Notes: generated by a model from the sequence alone, not told the origin. A DNA stretch of 64,000 nucleotides from Allobacillus salarius (GCF_007559425.1 NZ_VMHE01000001.1:301595-365594); one strand, 5' to 3'. Shown: positions 9,651-21,601, numbered from the stretch's first letter. Program-made: numbers and translations.

Positions 9651-11423
9651 TTATTGACTTTCTTTCTTCTTCAATTCTAAATTCAGTTCCGCTAGTTGCT
9701 CATTTGATACTTGTGATGGCGCCTCTGTCAATGGATCTGAGGCTGAAGCTGTTTTTGGGAAAAGAATTGTGTCACGAAGGTTCGTCTTACCGGCCAAGAG
9801 CATTACTAAACGGTCAAAGCCTAACGCAATTCCCCCGTGTGGTGGTGCGCCGTATTCCAATGCTTCTAATAAGAAACCAAATTGTTCTTCCGCGGATTCT
9901 TTTGTAAAGCCAAGCGCTTCAAACATTTTGTATTGCAAGTCTTTTTCGTATATACGCAACGATCCGCCGCCAAGTTCGAATCCATTTAACACAACGTCAT
10001 AAGCTTGTGCTTGGACATCTTCCGGTGATTCCGTCAGTTTTTCAATATGTTCTAATTTAGGCATTGTAAACGGGTGGTGAGCTGCATGATAGCGTCCGTC
10101 ATCAGCATCATATTCAAATAATGGCCAATCAGTTACCCACAAGAAGTTCAGTTGATCTTCATTGATTAAACCTAGACTTTTTCCTAGTTTTAAACGCAAT
10201 GCGCCTAAACTGTCGTAAACAATTTGTTTTTGATCCGCAACGAACAGCAGTAGATCATTCGCTTTTGCGCCCAATTGTTCACGTAATGAATTTGCGTCAT
10301 CTTCATCGAAAAACTTAGCGATTGGACCTGTCAACTTGTCATTTTCATCAACTTTAATCCACGCTAACCCTTTTGCTCCATAGATCTTCACAAATTCAGT
10401 TAATTGATCGATGTCTTTTCTTGAAAATTGTTCGGCTTGATTTTCTACATTTAAAGCACTTACTTGACCGCCATTTTCTACCGTATGTTTAAACACATTA
10501 AAATTTGAAGTAGCAGCAAATTCATTAATTTGTTTTAACTCCATACCAAAGCGTGTATCTGGTTTATCTGAACCGTATCGTTCCATCGCTTCTTGATAGC
10601 TCATCCGAGGGAATGGGTTGGCGATGTCTTTACCTTTAACTTCTTTTACAACAAAGCGAAGCATTTCTTCCGTCAATTTCATGATTTCTTCTTGATTCAT
10701 GAATGACGTTTCAATATCAATTTGTGTGAATTCAGGCTGACGGTCCGCACGCAAATCTTCATCACGGAAACAACGGGTAATCTGATAGTACTTCTCAAAT
10801 CCAGAAACCATTAGCAGCTGTTTAAAGAGCTGTGGCGACTGCGGCAATGCATAGAATTCACCTTCATGAACGCGACTAGGAACTAAATAGTCTCTTGCGC
10901 CTTCCGGTGTACTCTTCGTCAAGACTGGCGTCTCCATCTCCAAAAAGTTTTGTCGATTTAAATATTGACGGATGGATTGAGCGGTCTTATGACGTAAAAT
11001 AAATGTTTCTTGCATGGATTTACGTCTTAAATCTAAGTAACGGTACTTCAAGCGAATTTCTTCAGAAACATCGATATGTTCCTCAATTGGAATCGGTAGT
11101 CCTTTCGATTTGCTAATAATCGTTAGTTCGTTAGCGACAATTTCAAGTTCTCCTGTTTTCATCGATGGATTGATCGTACCTTCATCTCGGCGCTTCACTA
11201 TGCCCGTTACCTCGATGACATATTCACTTCGAATTTTTTCAGCTTGCTCTAATGCTTCTTTCGATTCAGGGCTGAATACGACTTGTACGACTCCTGAGCG
11301 ATCACGTAAATCAATAAAAATTAATCCGCCAAGGTCACGGCGTCGTTGAACCCATCCTTTTAATAATACAGTCTGATTCTCTTGGTCCAGCGTGAGCATA
11401 CCGCTATGTGAACGTTCGAGCAT
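9651..11423 (-). CDS. aspS: Aspartate-tRNA ligase
   Basis: A 590-aa bacterial-type class II synthetase that charges tRNA-Asp. It has the N-terminal OB anticodon-binding domain ([22 protein letters not shown]), motif 2 ([19 protein letters not shown]), the inserted GAD domain and motif 3 ([14 protein letters not shown]). The ATG at 11423 follows AGGAGGG and begins 1 nt after the hisS stop, so the two genes share the T-box-controlled transcript. Confidence 0.97.
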   Translation of the reverse strand: MLERSHSGMLTLDQENQTVLLKGWVQRRRDLGGLIFIDLRDRSGVVQVVFSPESKEALEQAEKIRSEYVIEVTGIVKRRDEGTINPSMKTGELEIVANELTIISKSKGLPIPIEEHIDVSEEIRLKYRYLDLRRKSMQETFILRHKTAQSIRQYLNRQNFLEMETPVLTKSTPEGARDYLVPSRVHEGEFYALPQSPQLFKQLLMVSGFEKYYQITRCFRDEDLRADRQPEFTQIDIETSFMNQEEIMKLTEEMLRFVVKEVKGKDIANPFPRMSYQEAMERYGSDKPDTRFGMELKQINEFAATSNFNVFKHTVENGGQVSALNVENQAEQFSRKDIDQLTEFVKIYGAKGLAWIKVDENDKLTGPIAKFFDEDDANSLREQLGAKANDLLLFVADQKQIVYDSLGALRLKLGKSLGLINEDQLNFLWVTDWPLFEYDADDGRYHAAHHPFTMPKLEHIEKLTESPEDVQAQAYDVVLNGFELGGGSLRIYEKDLQYKMFEALGFTKESAEEQFGFLLEALEYGAPPHGGIALGFDRLVMLLAGKTNLRDTILFPKTASASDPLTEAPSQVSNEQLAELNLELKKKESQ

Positions 11424-11424
11424 T

Positions 11425-12687
11425 TTATTTCCCTCCTATATATGTTGCAATCTCGTTGAGTGGAACAGTTGTTTGTTCCCCTGTTGCTAGTTCTTTTACT
11501 TGTGCTTTACCTTCATTCATTTCGTTCTCACCAAGGATAACGACAAATTTTGCATTTGCCCGCTCAGCAGCCTTAAATTGTGCTTTCATTTTTTTATTCA
11601 AATAATCGCGGTCAGCCCGAATACCTTGTTGACGTAATTGATGAGTGAGCTCAGTTGCCGTGAAAGTCACTTCTTCACCGATCGAAACGATATAACAATC
11701 GATTCCTGCGTTCGTTTCAAGCGATAGCTTTTCAGCTTCCAGTGCCATCAGCAATCGTTCAATACTTAAAGCAAAACCGATTCCAGAGGTTTCAGGGCCA
11801 CCAAGGTCTTCTATTAAACCGTTGTAACGTCCACCACCGGAAAGTGTAGTAATGGAACCGAATCCATCCGCTTCACTCATGATTTCGAAAGCGGTTTGTG
11901 TATAATAATCTAACCCACGCACCAGATTTTCATCAACGGTATAAGAGATCCCCATTGCATCCAAATGTTTTTTGACGGACTCAAAGTAATTACTCGAATA
12001 CTCATTGAGGTAATCCAAAATGGAAGGTGCTGTTTTCATCGCTGGATGATCTTGATCGACTTTACAATCCAGTAAACGAAGAGGATTCTTTTCTAATCTC
12101 ACCTGGCAATCTTGGCATAGCTCTTCTTGATGTGGTTGAAAATGTTCAATTAATGCTTTTCGGTGATTTTGACGACTTTCATGGTCACCTAAACTATTGA
12201 TGACTAACTTCAATGACTTCAGTCCAAAAGCTTCGTAACACTCCATCGCAAACGCTAAAACTTCTGCATCGATTGCAGGATTGTCACTGCCGATCGCTTC
12301 TATGCCAAACTGAGTGAACTGGCGTGTGCGGCCTTGCTGTGGCCGTTCATACCTGAACATTGGACCGATATAATACAATTTAGTCGGTTGTTCTGGTAAA
12401 CCATGCATCTTGTGTTGTACATAAGATCTTGCTACTGAAGCTGTCCCTTCAGGCCGTAGAGTTAAACTTCTCCCGCCTCTGTCTTCAAACGTGTACATCT
12501 CTTTTTGAACGATGTCTGTTGTATCACCGACACCTCGTTGGAATAGTTCAGTCCGTTCAAACATAGGCGTGCGTATCTCTTTATAATGATATTTTTCCGA
12601 TAATTTTCGTAACGTATTTTCAATGACTTGCCACTTTTCTGTTGCTTCTGGCAGTAGATCTTCCGTGCCTCTAGGTATATGGATCAA
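11425..12687 (-). CDS. hisS: Histidine-tRNA ligase
   Basis: Class II synthetase of about 420 aa that charges tRNA-His. Motif 2 ([14 protein letters not shown]), the histidine-binding [11 protein letters not shown] and the C-terminal anticodon domain are clear. The start is taken as TTG at 12687 (read as [13 protein letters not shown]), 8 nt after AAGGAGG, and it matches the usual HisRS N-terminus. A 33-residue extension to 12786 would run into the T-box terminator and is rejected. It is followed immediately by aspS. Confidence 0.95.
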   Translation of the reverse strand: MIHIPRGTEDLLPEATEKWQVIENTLRKLSEKYHYKEIRTPMFERTELFQRGVGDTTDIVQKEMYTFEDRGGRSLTLRPEGTASVARSYVQHKMHGLPEQPTKLYYIGPMFRYERPQQGRTRQFTQFGIEAIGSDNPAIDAEVLAFAMECYEAFGLKSLKLVINSLGDHESRQNHRKALIEHFQPHQEELCQDCQVRLEKNPLRLLDCKVDQDHPAMKTAPSILDYLNEYSSNYFESVKKHLDAMGISYTVDENLVRGLDYYTQTAFEIMSEADGFGSITTLSGGGRYNGLIEDLGGPETSGIGFALSIERLLMALEAEKLSLETNAGIDCYIVSIGEEVTFTATELTHQLRQQGIRADRDYLNKKMKAQFKAAERANAKFVVILGENEMNEGKAQVKELATGEQTTVPLNEIATYIGGK

Positions 12688-12729
12688 TGTCAATTCCTCC
12701 TTCGTTTTATGTAACTCTTTTGAAAATAA

Positions 12730-12998
12730 AAAAATCCCTATCAATCCGCATTCAATTGATAGGGACGAGTTTACCCGTGTTGCCACCCTGATTAAAGCAA
12801 CCTAAGAAAGTTGCTTTCACTTCATTTCAATAACGCCTTTAGCGGCCTAAACCTACTTTTATTTCGGTAAGGCACCTCCAGAATGTCTTTCACAAAGGAC
12901 ATATGAGCCTGCTTTCAGCCATTGGCAAACTCTCTCTGAAATATGTGTTTCTTTGCTACTTTTTCCTTCGTAGGTATTCATTATTATTCAATTAATTT
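12730..12998 (-). promoter_or_regulatory. T-box leader of hisS-aspS
   Basis: The minus strand has the T-box signature CAGGGTGGCAACACGGGT at 12773-12790. It is followed by a terminator in which TCCCTATCAATTGAATG and its complement fold before a run of T (12730-12766). About 200 nt of leader precede the signature. The operon should respond to uncharged tRNA, His and/or Asp; the specifier was not resolved. Confidence 0.92.
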
Positions 12999-13003
12999 AA
13001 ATT

Positions 13004-13032
13004 ATCATAGCTATATTTAATTAGCTTGTCAA
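13004..13032 (-). promoter_or_regulatory. SigA promoter of the hisS-aspS T-box
   Basis: Minus strand TTGACA (13027-13032), 17-bp spacer, TATGAT (13004-13009). The -35 box overlaps the last codons of dtd. Confidence 0.88.
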
Positions 13033-13478
13033 GATTTATCGTCTGTATCTATGATTAAGGTGACTGGACCATCATTGACCAATGATACTTCCATATGTTC
13101 ACCAAATCTTCCCTCTTCCACTTCTATGCCTAACTGTCTAACCTTTTCATTAAATTGCTGGTATCGTTCAAGTGCTTGGTCAGGTTTAGCTGCTTGCATA
13201 AAGTTAGGTCTCCTGCCTTTCCTCGTATCTCCATATAAGGTGAATTGAGAAATAGACAATAGTTTTCCTTGAACATCGATGAGTGATCGGTTCATCTTTT
13301 CTTGATCATCTTCAAAAATTCGCAAGTTAACAATTTTTTCTGCTAAATAATCCACATCTTTCTCTGTGTCCTTTGTGGATACGCCGAGTAATACGACGAG
13401 CCCGTCTTGGATGGCTCCTGTTCGCTCTCCACTAACATCGACTGCACCACTAGTTACTCGTTGAATTACAGCTCGCAT
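13029..13478 (-). CDS. dtd: D-aminoacyl-tRNA deacylase
   Basis: A 149-aa DTD that hydrolyses D-aminoacyl-tRNA (and Gly-tRNA-Ala) as a proofreading step. It carries [17 protein letters not shown] and the GP-containing motif NDGPVTLII near the C-terminus. The ATG at 13478 ([11 protein letters not shown]) follows AAAGGGG; an in-frame TTG eight codons upstream has no ribosome binding site. It lies 30 nt downstream of relA, the same pair as in B. subtilis (relA-dtd). Confidence 0.95.
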   Translation of the reverse strand: MRAVIQRVTSGAVDVSGERTGAIQDGLVVLLGVSTKDTEKDVDYLAEKIVNLRIFEDDQEKMNRSLIDVQGKLLSISQFTLYGDTRKGRRPNFMQAAKPDQALERYQQFNEKVRQLGIEVEEGRFGEHMEVSLVNDGPVTLIIDTDDKS

Positions 13479-13508
13479 TGTTCTTACCCCTTTATCCAAC
13501 AAAATTCA

Positions 13509-15704
13509 TTAGTGTATTAGTCGCTGAACTGCAAAAACGTCTCTAATTTTTTTAATGCGTTCAACAATGCTTCGTAAGTGTTCTAAATTATGAATTAAAA
13601 TCGTTAGATTAATCGTTGCAATTTTATTTTTGTCCGATTTGCCATTCACATGCGTTATCGAAGTATTTGTTTCATTGACAGCTTGTAAAATCTCATTTAA
13701 AAATCCGCTTCGATCATAGCCAGTGATTTCCAAGTCAACATGATAGCTCTGTTGACGCTGACTATTTCGTTCCCATTCCACATCAATCAATCGTGTTTCA
13801 CCTTCATTGGAAACGTTTGGACAATCTGCACGGTGAACGGAAACGCCTCTTCCTTTCGTAATGAAACCGACAATTTCATCACCCGGAACAGGGTTGCAAC
13901 ATTTCGACAGACGAATAAGTAGATTGTCAAGACCACGTACGATGACGCCAGATGTTGATGCTCTACGTTTTCTTGGCGTTACTTCATTTTGAAGATTTTC
14001 AAGCGTCTGTTCAAGATTCACTTGTTTTTCTTTTTGACGAATTTTTTCTGTCACACGATTGGCAACTTGAAGAGCGGTGACACCTTGATAACCGACGGCC
14101 GCATACAAATCATCTTCATGTTGAAAATGAAATCTGTCCAAAGCCAATTGGATATTTTCTTCCGTCAACACTTCTTTCGGTTGGAGATCCATATTTTTAA
14201 TCTCTTTTTCAACCATTTCTCGGCCACGTTGCACATTCTCTTCTTTCCGTTGCCTTTTGAAAAATTGCTTGATTTTGTTTTTCGCTTGAGTTGTCTGAGT
14301 AATTTTCAGCCAATCTTCGGAAGGGCCATACGAATGCTTGGATGTCATAATTTCGATAATGTCGCCTGTTTTTAATTGATAATCAAGCGGTACGATTTTT
14401 CCGTTTACTTTGGCACCGACTGTTTTGTTACCGACCTCTGTATGGATTCGATAAGCAAAATCTAGTGGTACGGATCCATTTGGAAGTTCGATGACATCAC
14501 CTTTTGGAGTGAAAACATAGACCATGTCAGAGAAAAAATCGAACTTCAATGATTCCATAAATTCCTCTGCATCTCTCGTTTCACTTTGCCATTCCAATAT
14601 TTCTCGGAACCAGGCTAGTTGTTTTGACATATCTTTTGGAGAATCGTTCTCTGATTTCCCTTCTTTATAAGCCCAATGTGCCGCAATTCCATACTCAGCA
14701 ATTTCATGCATTTCAGAAGTTCTAATTTGTACTTCTAATGGATCACCTTCTGGTCCGATTACCGTCGTATGAAGCGATTGATATAGATTTGGTTTTGGCA
14801 TTGCTATATAGTCTTTAAATCGCCCAGGCATTGGCTTCCATAACGTATGGATAATTCCCAATACAGCATAGCACTCTTTAATATTTCTCACGATGATCCG
14901 TACTGCTAACAAATCATAAATTTCGTTAAAATCTTTCTTTTGAATTGCCATTTTCTGGTAAATGCTATATAAGTGTTTTGGTCTTCCGGATATCTCAGCT
15001 TCGATGTTAATGTCATCTAATTGTTCATTAATTTCTCTAATAACCGTTTCAATATATTGTTCACGTTCACTACGCTTTTGTTTCATCAATTGAACGATTC
15101 GGTAATATTGCTGAGGATTCATATATCGAAGTGCAGTATCCTCGAGCTCCCATTTAATCGTTGAAATTCCAAGTCGATGCGCAAGTGGTGCGAAAATTTC
15201 TAACGTTTCATTCGCTATTCTTCGTTGTTTTTCTTCTGGAAGAAATGACAATGTGCGCATGTTATGCAGTCTGTCTGCAAGCTTAATTAAAATCACGCGA
15301 ATATCCTTTGCCATAGCAATAAACATTTTTCGGTGATTTTCAGCTTGTTGCTCTTCTTTAGATTTATATTTAATTTTCCCTAATTTCGTAACTCCATCGA
15401 CTAATTGAGCCACTTCTTCACTGAAAGCTTCTTTTAAATCATCATAAGAGATTTCAGTATCCTCAATGACATCATGAAGAAATCCGCCTGCAATTGTTGC
15501 CGGATCCATTCTTAAATCAATTAAAATATCTGCTACTTGAATGGGATGTAAAATATATTCTTGACCGGATTTTCTAATTTGGCCTTCATGTGCTTTGGCT
15601 GCATATTGATAGGCATGCTGAAGAAAAGCCACGTGTTCTTCATTCATATATTGACTGGCTCTTTCTAACACTTGTTCGATTGTCCGTACACTGTGTTTAG
15701 ACAT
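13509..15704 (-). CDS. relA: Bifunctional (p)ppGpp synthetase/hydrolase Rel
   Basis: A 731-aa long RelA/SpoT homologue that makes and degrades (p)ppGpp in the stringent response. In order it has an HD hydrolase domain ([18 protein letters not shown] near residue 70), the synthetase domain ([22 protein letters not shown]), a TGS domain ([20 protein letters not shown]), a zinc-finger/CC region ([16 protein letters not shown]) and a C-terminal ACT domain. Intact HD motifs imply hydrolase activity. The ATG at 15704 ([12 protein letters not shown]) follows AGGTGG; the upstream frame to 15755 is disfavoured. It lies between apt and dtd. Confidence 0.97.
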   Translation of the reverse strand: MSKHSVRTIEQVLERASQYMNEEHVAFLQHAYQYAAKAHEGQIRKSGQEYILHPIQVADILIDLRMDPATIAGGFLHDVIEDTEISYDDLKEAFSEEVAQLVDGVTKLGKIKYKSKEEQQAENHRKMFIAMAKDIRVILIKLADRLHNMRTLSFLPEEKQRRIANETLEIFAPLAHRLGISTIKWELEDTALRYMNPQQYYRIVQLMKQKRSEREQYIETVIREINEQLDDINIEAEISGRPKHLYSIYQKMAIQKKDFNEIYDLLAVRIIVRNIKECYAVLGIIHTLWKPMPGRFKDYIAMPKPNLYQSLHTTVIGPEGDPLEVQIRTSEMHEIAEYGIAAHWAYKEGKSENDSPKDMSKQLAWFREILEWQSETRDAEEFMESLKFDFFSDMVYVFTPKGDVIELPNGSVPLDFAYRIHTEVGNKTVGAKVNGKIVPLDYQLKTGDIIEIMTSKHSYGPSEDWLKITQTTQAKNKIKQFFKRQRKEENVQRGREMVEKEIKNMDLQPKEVLTEENIQLALDRFHFQHEDDLYAAVGYQGVTALQVANRVTEKIRQKEKQVNLEQTLENLQNEVTPRKRRASTSGVIVRGLDNLLIRLSKCCNPVPGDEIVGFITKGRGVSVHRADCPNVSNEGETRLIDVEWERNSQRQQSYHVDLEITGYDRSGFLNEILQAVNETNTSITHVNGKSDKNKIATINLTILIHNLEHLRSIVERIKKIRDVFAVQRLIH

Positions 15705-15876
15705 ATACAACCACCTAGCTGCTTCCTTTTCTTTTTTTCCATTATTCATAAACAAATGACATATGTAAAGAGAAACACATCTTTTGTGCGGTTTATCATG
15801 TGTTGTTTAGCCAATAATCCTTGTTCCCACTCTAAATCGTTTTTGTTTGTACAGTATTCACTTGTGTGGATGAAAT

Positions 15877-15917
15877 AAAAAAAGACTTGGCTGACTCTTC
15901 AGGAAGAAGAGCCAGCC
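15877..15917 (-). terminator. Terminator after apt
   Basis: Minus strand GGCTGGCTCTTC ... GAAGAGTCAGCC forms a near-perfect stem followed by a T run. Confidence 0.88.
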
Positions 15918-15924
15918 TGTCATC

Positions 15925-16440
15925 TTATTCATATGTCATTAATGGTAGGATATCATAGCCTTTTAATTTGTCACGACCATTTAAATAGGCTAGCTCGATT
16001 AAAAATGCACAACCGACAACTTCTCCACCTAATTCTTCAACTAATTGAATCGTTGCTTCGACAGTACCACCAGTAGCCAATAGATCGTCTACTACTAAAA
16101 CTTTTTGCCCTGGTTTAATCGCGTCTCTATGAATTGTCAGTACGTCTTTTCCGTATTCCAATCCATAATCAACCTTTATCGTTTCCCTAGGGAGCTTCCC
16201 TTCTTTTCTGACGGGCGCAAACCCAATTTCAAGTGCATAAGAAACGGGACATCCAACAATAAATCCTCTAGCCTCAGGCCCAACTACGAGTTCGGCACCT
16301 ACTTTTTTAGCATACTCGACGATCTCGTCCACTGCTGATTTAAATGCTTTGCCATCATCCATCAATGTCGTAATATCTTTAAATTGAATTCCTTCTTTTG
16401 GCCAGTCTTCTACGATTGTTATATGTTTTTTATAATCCAT
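15925..16440 (-). CDS. apt: Adenine phosphoribosyltransferase
   Basis: A 171-aa purine-salvage enzyme that converts adenine and PRPP to AMP. The PRPP-binding signature [13 protein letters not shown] and the N-terminal [20 protein letters not shown] are typical. The ATG overlaps the end of recJ by 11 nt and is preceded by AAGGAGT, so apt is translationally linked to recJ. A terminator follows directly. Confidence 0.97.
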   Translation of the reverse strand: MDYKKHITIVEDWPKEGIQFKDITTLMDDGKAFKSAVDEIVEYAKKVGAELVVGPEARGFIVGCPVSYALEIGFAPVRKEGKLPRETIKVDYGLEYGKDVLTIHRDAIKPGQKVLVVDDLLATGGTVEATIQLVEELGGEVVGCAFLIELAYLNGRDKLKGYDILPLMTYE

Positions 16441-18748
16441 GTAAGACTACTCCTTCCTTCCCTTGGCGACCGCGTCTCATGGAAATCCACTCTTTAAGTT
16501 CGTTGTAGTTTGAGTAATATAGCGTTTTTTCCATTTTAATTCGGTTTAACCGTTGTTGATAAGTAACTGATTCACTTAATTGTTTAGGTTCTGTTTGATC
16601 GATATAAAAAATGTCACCATCTACTATTTTAACAAAATCTAAATCAAAAAACACTTGGAGGATAAAATCTAAATCGTCTTCGCTCATTTTTTTCGCTTCA
16701 GCAAGCAAATGACGTTGTTGCTGTTGTATAACTTGATGTTTTTTGATCGTTTTAAATAGGTCTTTGAATACTTCTCTTGATGGGAATCGTTCAAAGTATG
16801 ATGATCGTTCAATTTGATAGCATGCATATAGTGTGTGAAAAGAAAGCCGTCCCAATACGCCTTCCAGTTCCTCTAAACTATTCGGCAAATCATGAATCAG
16901 TATGTGTTTACGTTCATTCAATTGGTCAAATTCATTTATGCTTTCAGCATGCACGGTTAAGTACTTTGATTCCTGTGGTTTATTCTCTGGTTGGAAATAA
17001 ATAGCTGCCAACTCATCTGGCGAAATTGTCGGCGGTAAAGTGAATCTTTTTCCTCGGAAATCAAAGAGCTGCCATTCATTGCATCGCAGATCTTTTAACA
17101 ACACTTGTAGCTTTCGATTGCCGTTCCATTCGTTAATTTGTATTTCACCAGCTAGATCAATTTTACTTCCCATCGATAAGCGATCAACGACATCCCCAAT
17201 TTGGAATCCAACAGCTTCAAGCTGTTTATCACCAACTAATCCCGTTAACTTTAAATGATTGCTTTTTGCACCAATTTTACGCAATTCCTTTATTTCAACA
17301 TTGTTGATTTGGAATACTGGACGGTTATTATTCATACCAAAAGGTGCTAGCATCTCGACTAATTCTGGAAAGTCCATATCGACTTCCTCCCAATTAATCT
17401 CTTCTTCTATTTGAAGTGTCGGGTGGAAATCAGCTGGTGTTAATTCACTTGCGGCTTTTCGATTTAATTCAAGCCTCAATTCTTCAATGTCATCGATTCG
17501 TACAGTCATACCTGCTGCTTGAGGATGACCACCGAAATGAACAAATAAATGCTTCAGTTCCATACCGTGTTTGAAAATATCAAAAGCTGGAATACTTCTA
17601 GCACTTCCTTTAGCAGCTTGCTGTGTATGGTCAATGCTTAACATCAATGTCGGCCTGTTGTATTTATTAATGATTCGGGAAGCAACAATGCCTAATACGC
17701 CAGGATTCCAATCTTCTTTTGCGATGACAAGGACATGGTCATCTAAATAATTTGTTTCAATCATTTCATTTGCTTCTTCAAATATCTGTTGGACAAGTTT
17801 TTGTCTTTCTTTATTGATTTGGTCAATTTCCAAGGCCATCTCAGCAGCCAACACTGCATCATCTTCAAGTAATAAATCGACTGCCAAGCCTGCATCTTGC
17901 AATCGCCCAACAGCATTTAATCGTGGCCCTAAAACAAAACCAATATTTTCAGTCGTCATCGGGCCTTTTAATTTTCCGATATTTTTTAAAGCCATCAATC
18001 CTGGCATTTTCGTATAGGTTAATGCTTTTAACCCTTCTTTGACAATCACTCTATTTTCACCAACCATCGGTACGAGGTCTGCTACCGTACCAATAGAAGC
18101 CAAAGCTAAATAATCATCTTGCAATTCTCCAGTCAAAGCATGAGCCAATTTTAAGGCAACACCTGCACCCGCTAAATGATTAAACGGATAATCTGCCGAT
18201 AACTTCGGATGAATCATCGCAACGGATTCAGGCAACTCATCTTGTTCTTCGTGGTGGTCCGTAATAATTAAATCCATCCCAAGTTCCCTTGCAAGTTTAG
18301 CTTCTTTTGGAGCGGCAACCCCGTTATCGACCGTAATGATCAAACCGACCCCATGAGCTTTTATTGCTTGAAAGGCTAACTCATTCGGTCCATAACCCTC
18401 TGTAAAGCGGTTAGGAATATAGTAATCTACATCAGCTCCCATTTTTCTTAAAACAGAAACTAAGATAGCGGTTGACGTTACACCATCTGCGTCATAATCG
18501 CCATATATCATCACTTTTTCATTCGTTTGAATTGCTTTTTGAATTCGGCTCACAGCAGCATCCATTTCATCAAACAAAAACGGATCGTACAATTGTTTTT
18601 TTGTAGGATAAAGAAAAGACTCTGCCTCTTCTTTACTATGTATCTTTCTCTTTGCCAACATGCGATTGACAATCGGAGATGAATGAATATTTGTTGGTTC
18701 ATCAATCAGCTGATTATTTACCAACCAATTCATTTTGCTCTCAAGCAT
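16430..18748 (-). CDS. recJ: Single-stranded-DNA-specific exonuclease RecJ
   Basis: A 772-aa DHH-family 5'-3' ssDNA exonuclease for recombination and mismatch repair. It has DHH motifs ([14 protein letters not shown] near residue 80; [12 protein letters not shown]), DHHA1 ([14 protein letters not shown]), an OB region and the long Firmicute C-terminal extension. The start [10 protein letters not shown] at 18748 uses AGGGGTG as Shine-Dalgarno, which lies in the 3' arm of a hairpin (18758-18796). The 3' end overlaps apt. Confidence 0.96.
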   Translation of the reverse strand: MLESKMNWLVNNQLIDEPTNIHSSPIVNRMLAKRKIHSKEEAESFLYPTKKQLYDPFLFDEMDAAVSRIQKAIQTNEKVMIYGDYDADGVTSTAILVSVLRKMGADVDYYIPNRFTEGYGPNELAFQAIKAHGVGLIITVDNGVAAPKEAKLARELGMDLIITDHHEEQDELPESVAMIHPKLSADYPFNHLAGAGVALKLAHALTGELQDDYLALASIGTVADLVPMVGENRVIVKEGLKALTYTKMPGLMALKNIGKLKGPMTTENIGFVLGPRLNAVGRLQDAGLAVDLLLEDDAVLAAEMALEIDQINKERQKLVQQIFEEANEMIETNYLDDHVLVIAKEDWNPGVLGIVASRIINKYNRPTLMLSIDHTQQAAKGSARSIPAFDIFKHGMELKHLFVHFGGHPQAAGMTVRIDDIEELRLELNRKAASELTPADFHPTLQIEEEINWEEVDMDFPELVEMLAPFGMNNNRPVFQINNVEIKELRKIGAKSNHLKLTGLVGDKQLEAVGFQIGDVVDRLSMGSKIDLAGEIQINEWNGNRKLQVLLKDLRCNEWQLFDFRGKRFTLPPTISPDELAAIYFQPENKPQESKYLTVHAESINEFDQLNERKHILIHDLPNSLEELEGVLGRLSFHTLYACYQIERSSYFERFPSREVFKDLFKTIKKHQVIQQQQRHLLAEAKKMSEDDLDFILQVFFDLDFVKIVDGDIFYIDQTEPKQLSESVTYQQRLNRIKMEKTLYYSNYNELKEWISMRRGRQGKEGVVLHGL

Positions 18749-18796
18749 AATAAAAACACCCCTAACAAATCTATTATACTAGAGGTCGTTAGGGGT
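18746..18796 (-). terminator. Hairpin overlapping the recJ ribosome binding site (terminator of secDF/lapA?)
   Basis: Minus strand ACCCCTAAC (18788-18796) and GTTAGGGGT (18758-18766) are perfect 9-bp arms, followed by GTTTTTATT and the recJ ATG. The 3' arm contains the recJ Shine-Dalgarno AGGGGTG. The 21-nt loop holds a TATAAT box. Confidence 0.65.
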
Positions 18797-18801
18797 AGCA
18801 A
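18773..18801 (-). promoter_or_regulatory. Putative recJ promoter inside the hairpin
   Basis: Minus strand TTGCTA (18796-18801), 17-bp spacer, TATAAT (18773-18778). Transcription would start within or just past the loop, so a recJ mRNA made here would lack the 5' arm of the hairpin. Confidence 0.6.
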
Positions 18802-18807
18802 TAAAGA

Positions 18808-19167
18808 TTAACTCCAATCACTCTTCTGATCACTATTTGAATTTTCTTCGTCTTGTAGATTAACTTCTTGGTCACCTTCATCGCTAATGGCATGATTTCC
18901 GTCCGTTAATTCTCCCTGTTGCTTAAGTTCCTCATTCTCTTTTTTCAGCTGTTTCATTTCTCTTTTTAACTGATAAAATTTAGCATACGTTACGCTCGCA
19001 ACAGCCAAGCAACCGAGTAAAGCAGATAATAGAATAACAAGTATTAAAGGTACGTCTGTTTGTACGAATAAAAAGTCTACCTGTACCGAGTCAACATTAA
19101 TAACAGCAAAAATCGCAATCAGCAAAGCAAATAATAGCGTTAATATAATCCATGTTTGTTGTTTCAT
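18808..19167 (-). CDS. LapA-family (DUF1049) membrane protein
   Basis: A 119-aa protein with two transmembrane segments (about residues 5-25 and 38-62; WIILTLLFALLIAIFAV and PLILVILLSALLGCLAV). A charged coiled-coil stretch (KFYQLKREMKQLKKENEEL) and an acidic tail follow. This is the lipopolysaccharide-assembly-A domain family, whose role in Gram-positives is unknown. B. subtilis has a comparable gene (yrvD) next to recJ. The start follows AAGGAGGGG. Confidence 0.82.
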   Translation of the reverse strand: MKQQTWIILTLLFALLIAIFAVINVDSVQVDFLFVQTDVPLILVILLSALLGCLAVASVTYAKFYQLKREMKQLKKENEELKQQGELTDGNHAISDEGDQEVNLQDEENSNSDQKSDWS

Positions 19168-19257
19168 TAAAGCCCCTCCTTATCACTTTTGTACATTGTT
19201 CTTTATTTACCCGGTAACCTCGCGAGTTATTCTTTTGGTGCGAATTAGTCAGCCAAT

Positions 19258-19297
19258 AAAAAGATCCGAACGGAAACAAAAGTTCGTTCGGATCTCT
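19258..19297 (-). terminator. Terminator after secDF
   Basis: Minus strand GATCCGAACG ... CGTTCGGATC forms a perfect 10-bp stem followed by TTTTT. Confidence 0.9.
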
Positions 19298-19306
19298 CTG
19301 TTTAGT

Positions 19307-21601
19307 TTATACTTGCGGGCCACCAGATGGCTTTTTCTTCTTTTGAACAATTGGATTGGATTCGATACTTCTTCCTCTCCATACTAACCATAGTTGAGCT
19401 GCCAAGAACAAGGATGAATACGTTCCCGCAATCAAACCAACGATTAAAGCAAAGGAGAAATAAGTAATGGCTTGAGCACCAAATACAAACAGCATGACAG
19501 CTGCAAAGACAACCGTAATCACTGTATTGAAGCTACGAGTCAACGTCTGCATCAAGCTTTTGTTAACCACTTCTGCTAATTGCTTGAATGTCTTCACTCG
19601 TTTTTCGAGACTCAAGTTTTCTCTAATCCGATCAAACGTAACGATCGTATCATTGATTGAATAACCTACAATCGTTAATATCGCTGCAATGATTGTAATA
19701 TCGAATTCAAATTGGAAAATGCTAAACAACGCCAAAATGAAAAATGCATCATGCAATAGAGCAATAATTGCTGTTATCGCGAATATCAATTCAAATCGTA
19801 TGGCGACATATATGACAATACCGATTGAAGCAATTAAAACAGCATATACAGCATTTTTCGCCAGTTCCTGTCCTACTTGAGGAGAAACGGTACTGACACT
19901 CGGTTGGCTTCCATATAGTTCTTCGAAATGATTATTGACGGTTGCAATTTCTTCTTGCGTCAGCACTTTATCAAAGCGAACCATCGCCATTTCTTCGTTA
20001 TCGCCAGCTAAGACTAGTTGTTTAGGTTCATGTCCCAGTTCTTCAAACTCTGAACGCACCTCTTCAACGGTCAACTGGTTATCTGACATCACTTGAACTC
20101 TTGAACCACTTTCAAAATCGACACCTAAGTTCAAACGCATTGTTGTTAAAAATATAGCTCCAACAATCACTAGCAAAATTGATGCACTGAAATAAATCTT
20201 GCGGTGTTTTACAAAATCAAATGTCTTACCTAAGAAAGTCGGTTTAACTTCTTCACCCTTATTGATGTCCATAATCTCATTCGGATTGACACCGAACCAT
20301 CTTGGCTTGTTATTCAATGCTTTACTTTTAATCCATAGGTTCATTAGTAGTCTTGTACCATAAACCGCTGTAATAAAGCTTAGTAATATACTGATAATTA
20401 ACATCGTTGCGAAGCCTTTGACCGAACTTGTTCCGAAAATAAATAAAACAATCGCAGCTAAAATTGTAGTAATATTAGCATCCAAAATCGTTGTAAATGA
20501 ACGTTTATTACCAGCCCTTGCTGCTGATGCAACTGTTTTTCCTGCCTTTAATTCTTCTTTCAGCCGTTCGTACGTAATAATATTGGCGTCTACAGCCATA
20601 CCAACACCTAATACGAGGGCTGCAATACCAGGAAGAGTCAATACACCATTAATCAAGTTAAAGACTAATAAAATTAAGTAAATATAAGCACTAAGTGAAA
20701 TAACAGCAATGACACCTAAGAAGCGATAAACAATAATCATAAAAACAAATATTAAAATAACTCCTAGAATTCCAGCAAATACGGTTTTGTCGAAAGCTTG
20801 TTCCCCAAACTGAGCGCCGACAGCGACAGAATAGACTTCTGTTAATTCAGCAGGTAATGAACCCGCATTCAACATATCCGCTAAATTTTTAGCTTCCTCA
20901 ACCGTAAAAGATCCGTCGATTTGAACATTTGTTCCAGGAATTGGCTTACTTACACTTGGTGCTGAAATAAATTTAGGGTCTTCCTTCCCGTACTCTTCAG
21001 CAAAGGAGTCCCCTTCTTGATAATCTAGCCAAATAACAATTAAGTTTTGTGGATAAGGTACCTCGGCTGTTGGCGTACTCGGTAATTGAGATACCTCTCG
21101 AGTTAACTCTTCAAAATTAGCATAATCACTATTAGAGAAATTTCTTTTTGTCTCTAATGTGACAATCGGTTGGTTAAACTCGTTGAAATTCTGCTGCGCA
21201 CTGCCTTCAACCAGCTCTGAACCACCAAAGTAAAACTCATCTTCTACGCTTCGAAAAGACAGATTTGCTGTTGTAGAAAGTATTTCTCTCGCCTCATTTT
21301 GATCACTGACTCCGGCGAGTTGAACGCGTATTCGATTTTCTCCCTCGATATCTATTACCGGCTCATTAACACCTAAGATATCCACCCTTTTATATAAGCT
21401 TTGTACAACAGCTTCCATCATTTTTTTGTTTACTTCTTGGTCATCATCAGTCGGTTCAACTTCATAAAGGATTTCGAATCCACCTTGGAGGTCTAGACCT
21501 AGTGGAATATCTTTTGTAATTCCTTGTGTTGTCGTTCCTATAATTCCTCCTAAAAGTAAAACAATTAGAAAGAAGGCAATAATTCTGCCTTTTCTATTCA
21601 T
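19307..21601 (-). CDS. secDF: Fused protein translocase subunit SecDF
   Basis: A 764-aa RND-type membrane protein that uses the proton gradient to help Sec-exported proteins leave the translocon. SecD and SecF are fused, as in B. subtilis: SecD half with LGLDLQGGFEILYEV near residue 35 and six transmembrane helices up to about residue 440, then SecF with LNLGVDFESGSR and a second six-helix set. It follows comN and has its own strong terminator. The length is slightly above the B. subtilis protein. Confidence 0.97.
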   Translation of the reverse strand: MNRKGRIIAFFLIVLLLGGIIGTTTQGITKDIPLGLDLQGGFEILYEVEPTDDDQEVNKKMMEAVVQSLYKRVDILGVNEPVIDIEGENRIRVQLAGVSDQNEAREILSTTANLSFRSVEDEFYFGGSELVEGSAQQNFNEFNQPIVTLETKRNFSNSDYANFEELTREVSQLPSTPTAEVPYPQNLIVIWLDYQEGDSFAEEYGKEDPKFISAPSVSKPIPGTNVQIDGSFTVEEAKNLADMLNAGSLPAELTEVYSVAVGAQFGEQAFDKTVFAGILGVILIFVFMIIVYRFLGVIAVISLSAYIYLILLVFNLINGVLTLPGIAALVLGVGMAVDANIITYERLKEELKAGKTVASAARAGNKRSFTTILDANITTILAAIVLFIFGTSSVKGFATMLIISILLSFITAVYGTRLLMNLWIKSKALNNKPRWFGVNPNEIMDINKGEEVKPTFLGKTFDFVKHRKIYFSASILLVIVGAIFLTTMRLNLGVDFESGSRVQVMSDNQLTVEEVRSEFEELGHEPKQLVLAGDNEEMAMVRFDKVLTQEEIATVNNHFEELYGSQPSVSTVSPQVGQELAKNAVYAVLIASIGIVIYVAIRFELIFAITAIIALLHDAFFILALFSIFQFEFDITIIAAILTIVGYSINDTIVTFDRIRENLSLEKRVKTFKQLAEVVNKSLMQTLTRSFNTVITVVFAAVMLFVFGAQAITYFSFALIVGLIAGTYSSLFLAAQLWLVWRGRSIESNPIVQKKKKPSGGPQV

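Noticed and set aside
12688..12786. N-terminal extension of HisRS
   Set aside because: It would be translated from the T-box terminator and lacks family similarity; the TTG at 12687 has AAGGAGG at 8 nt.
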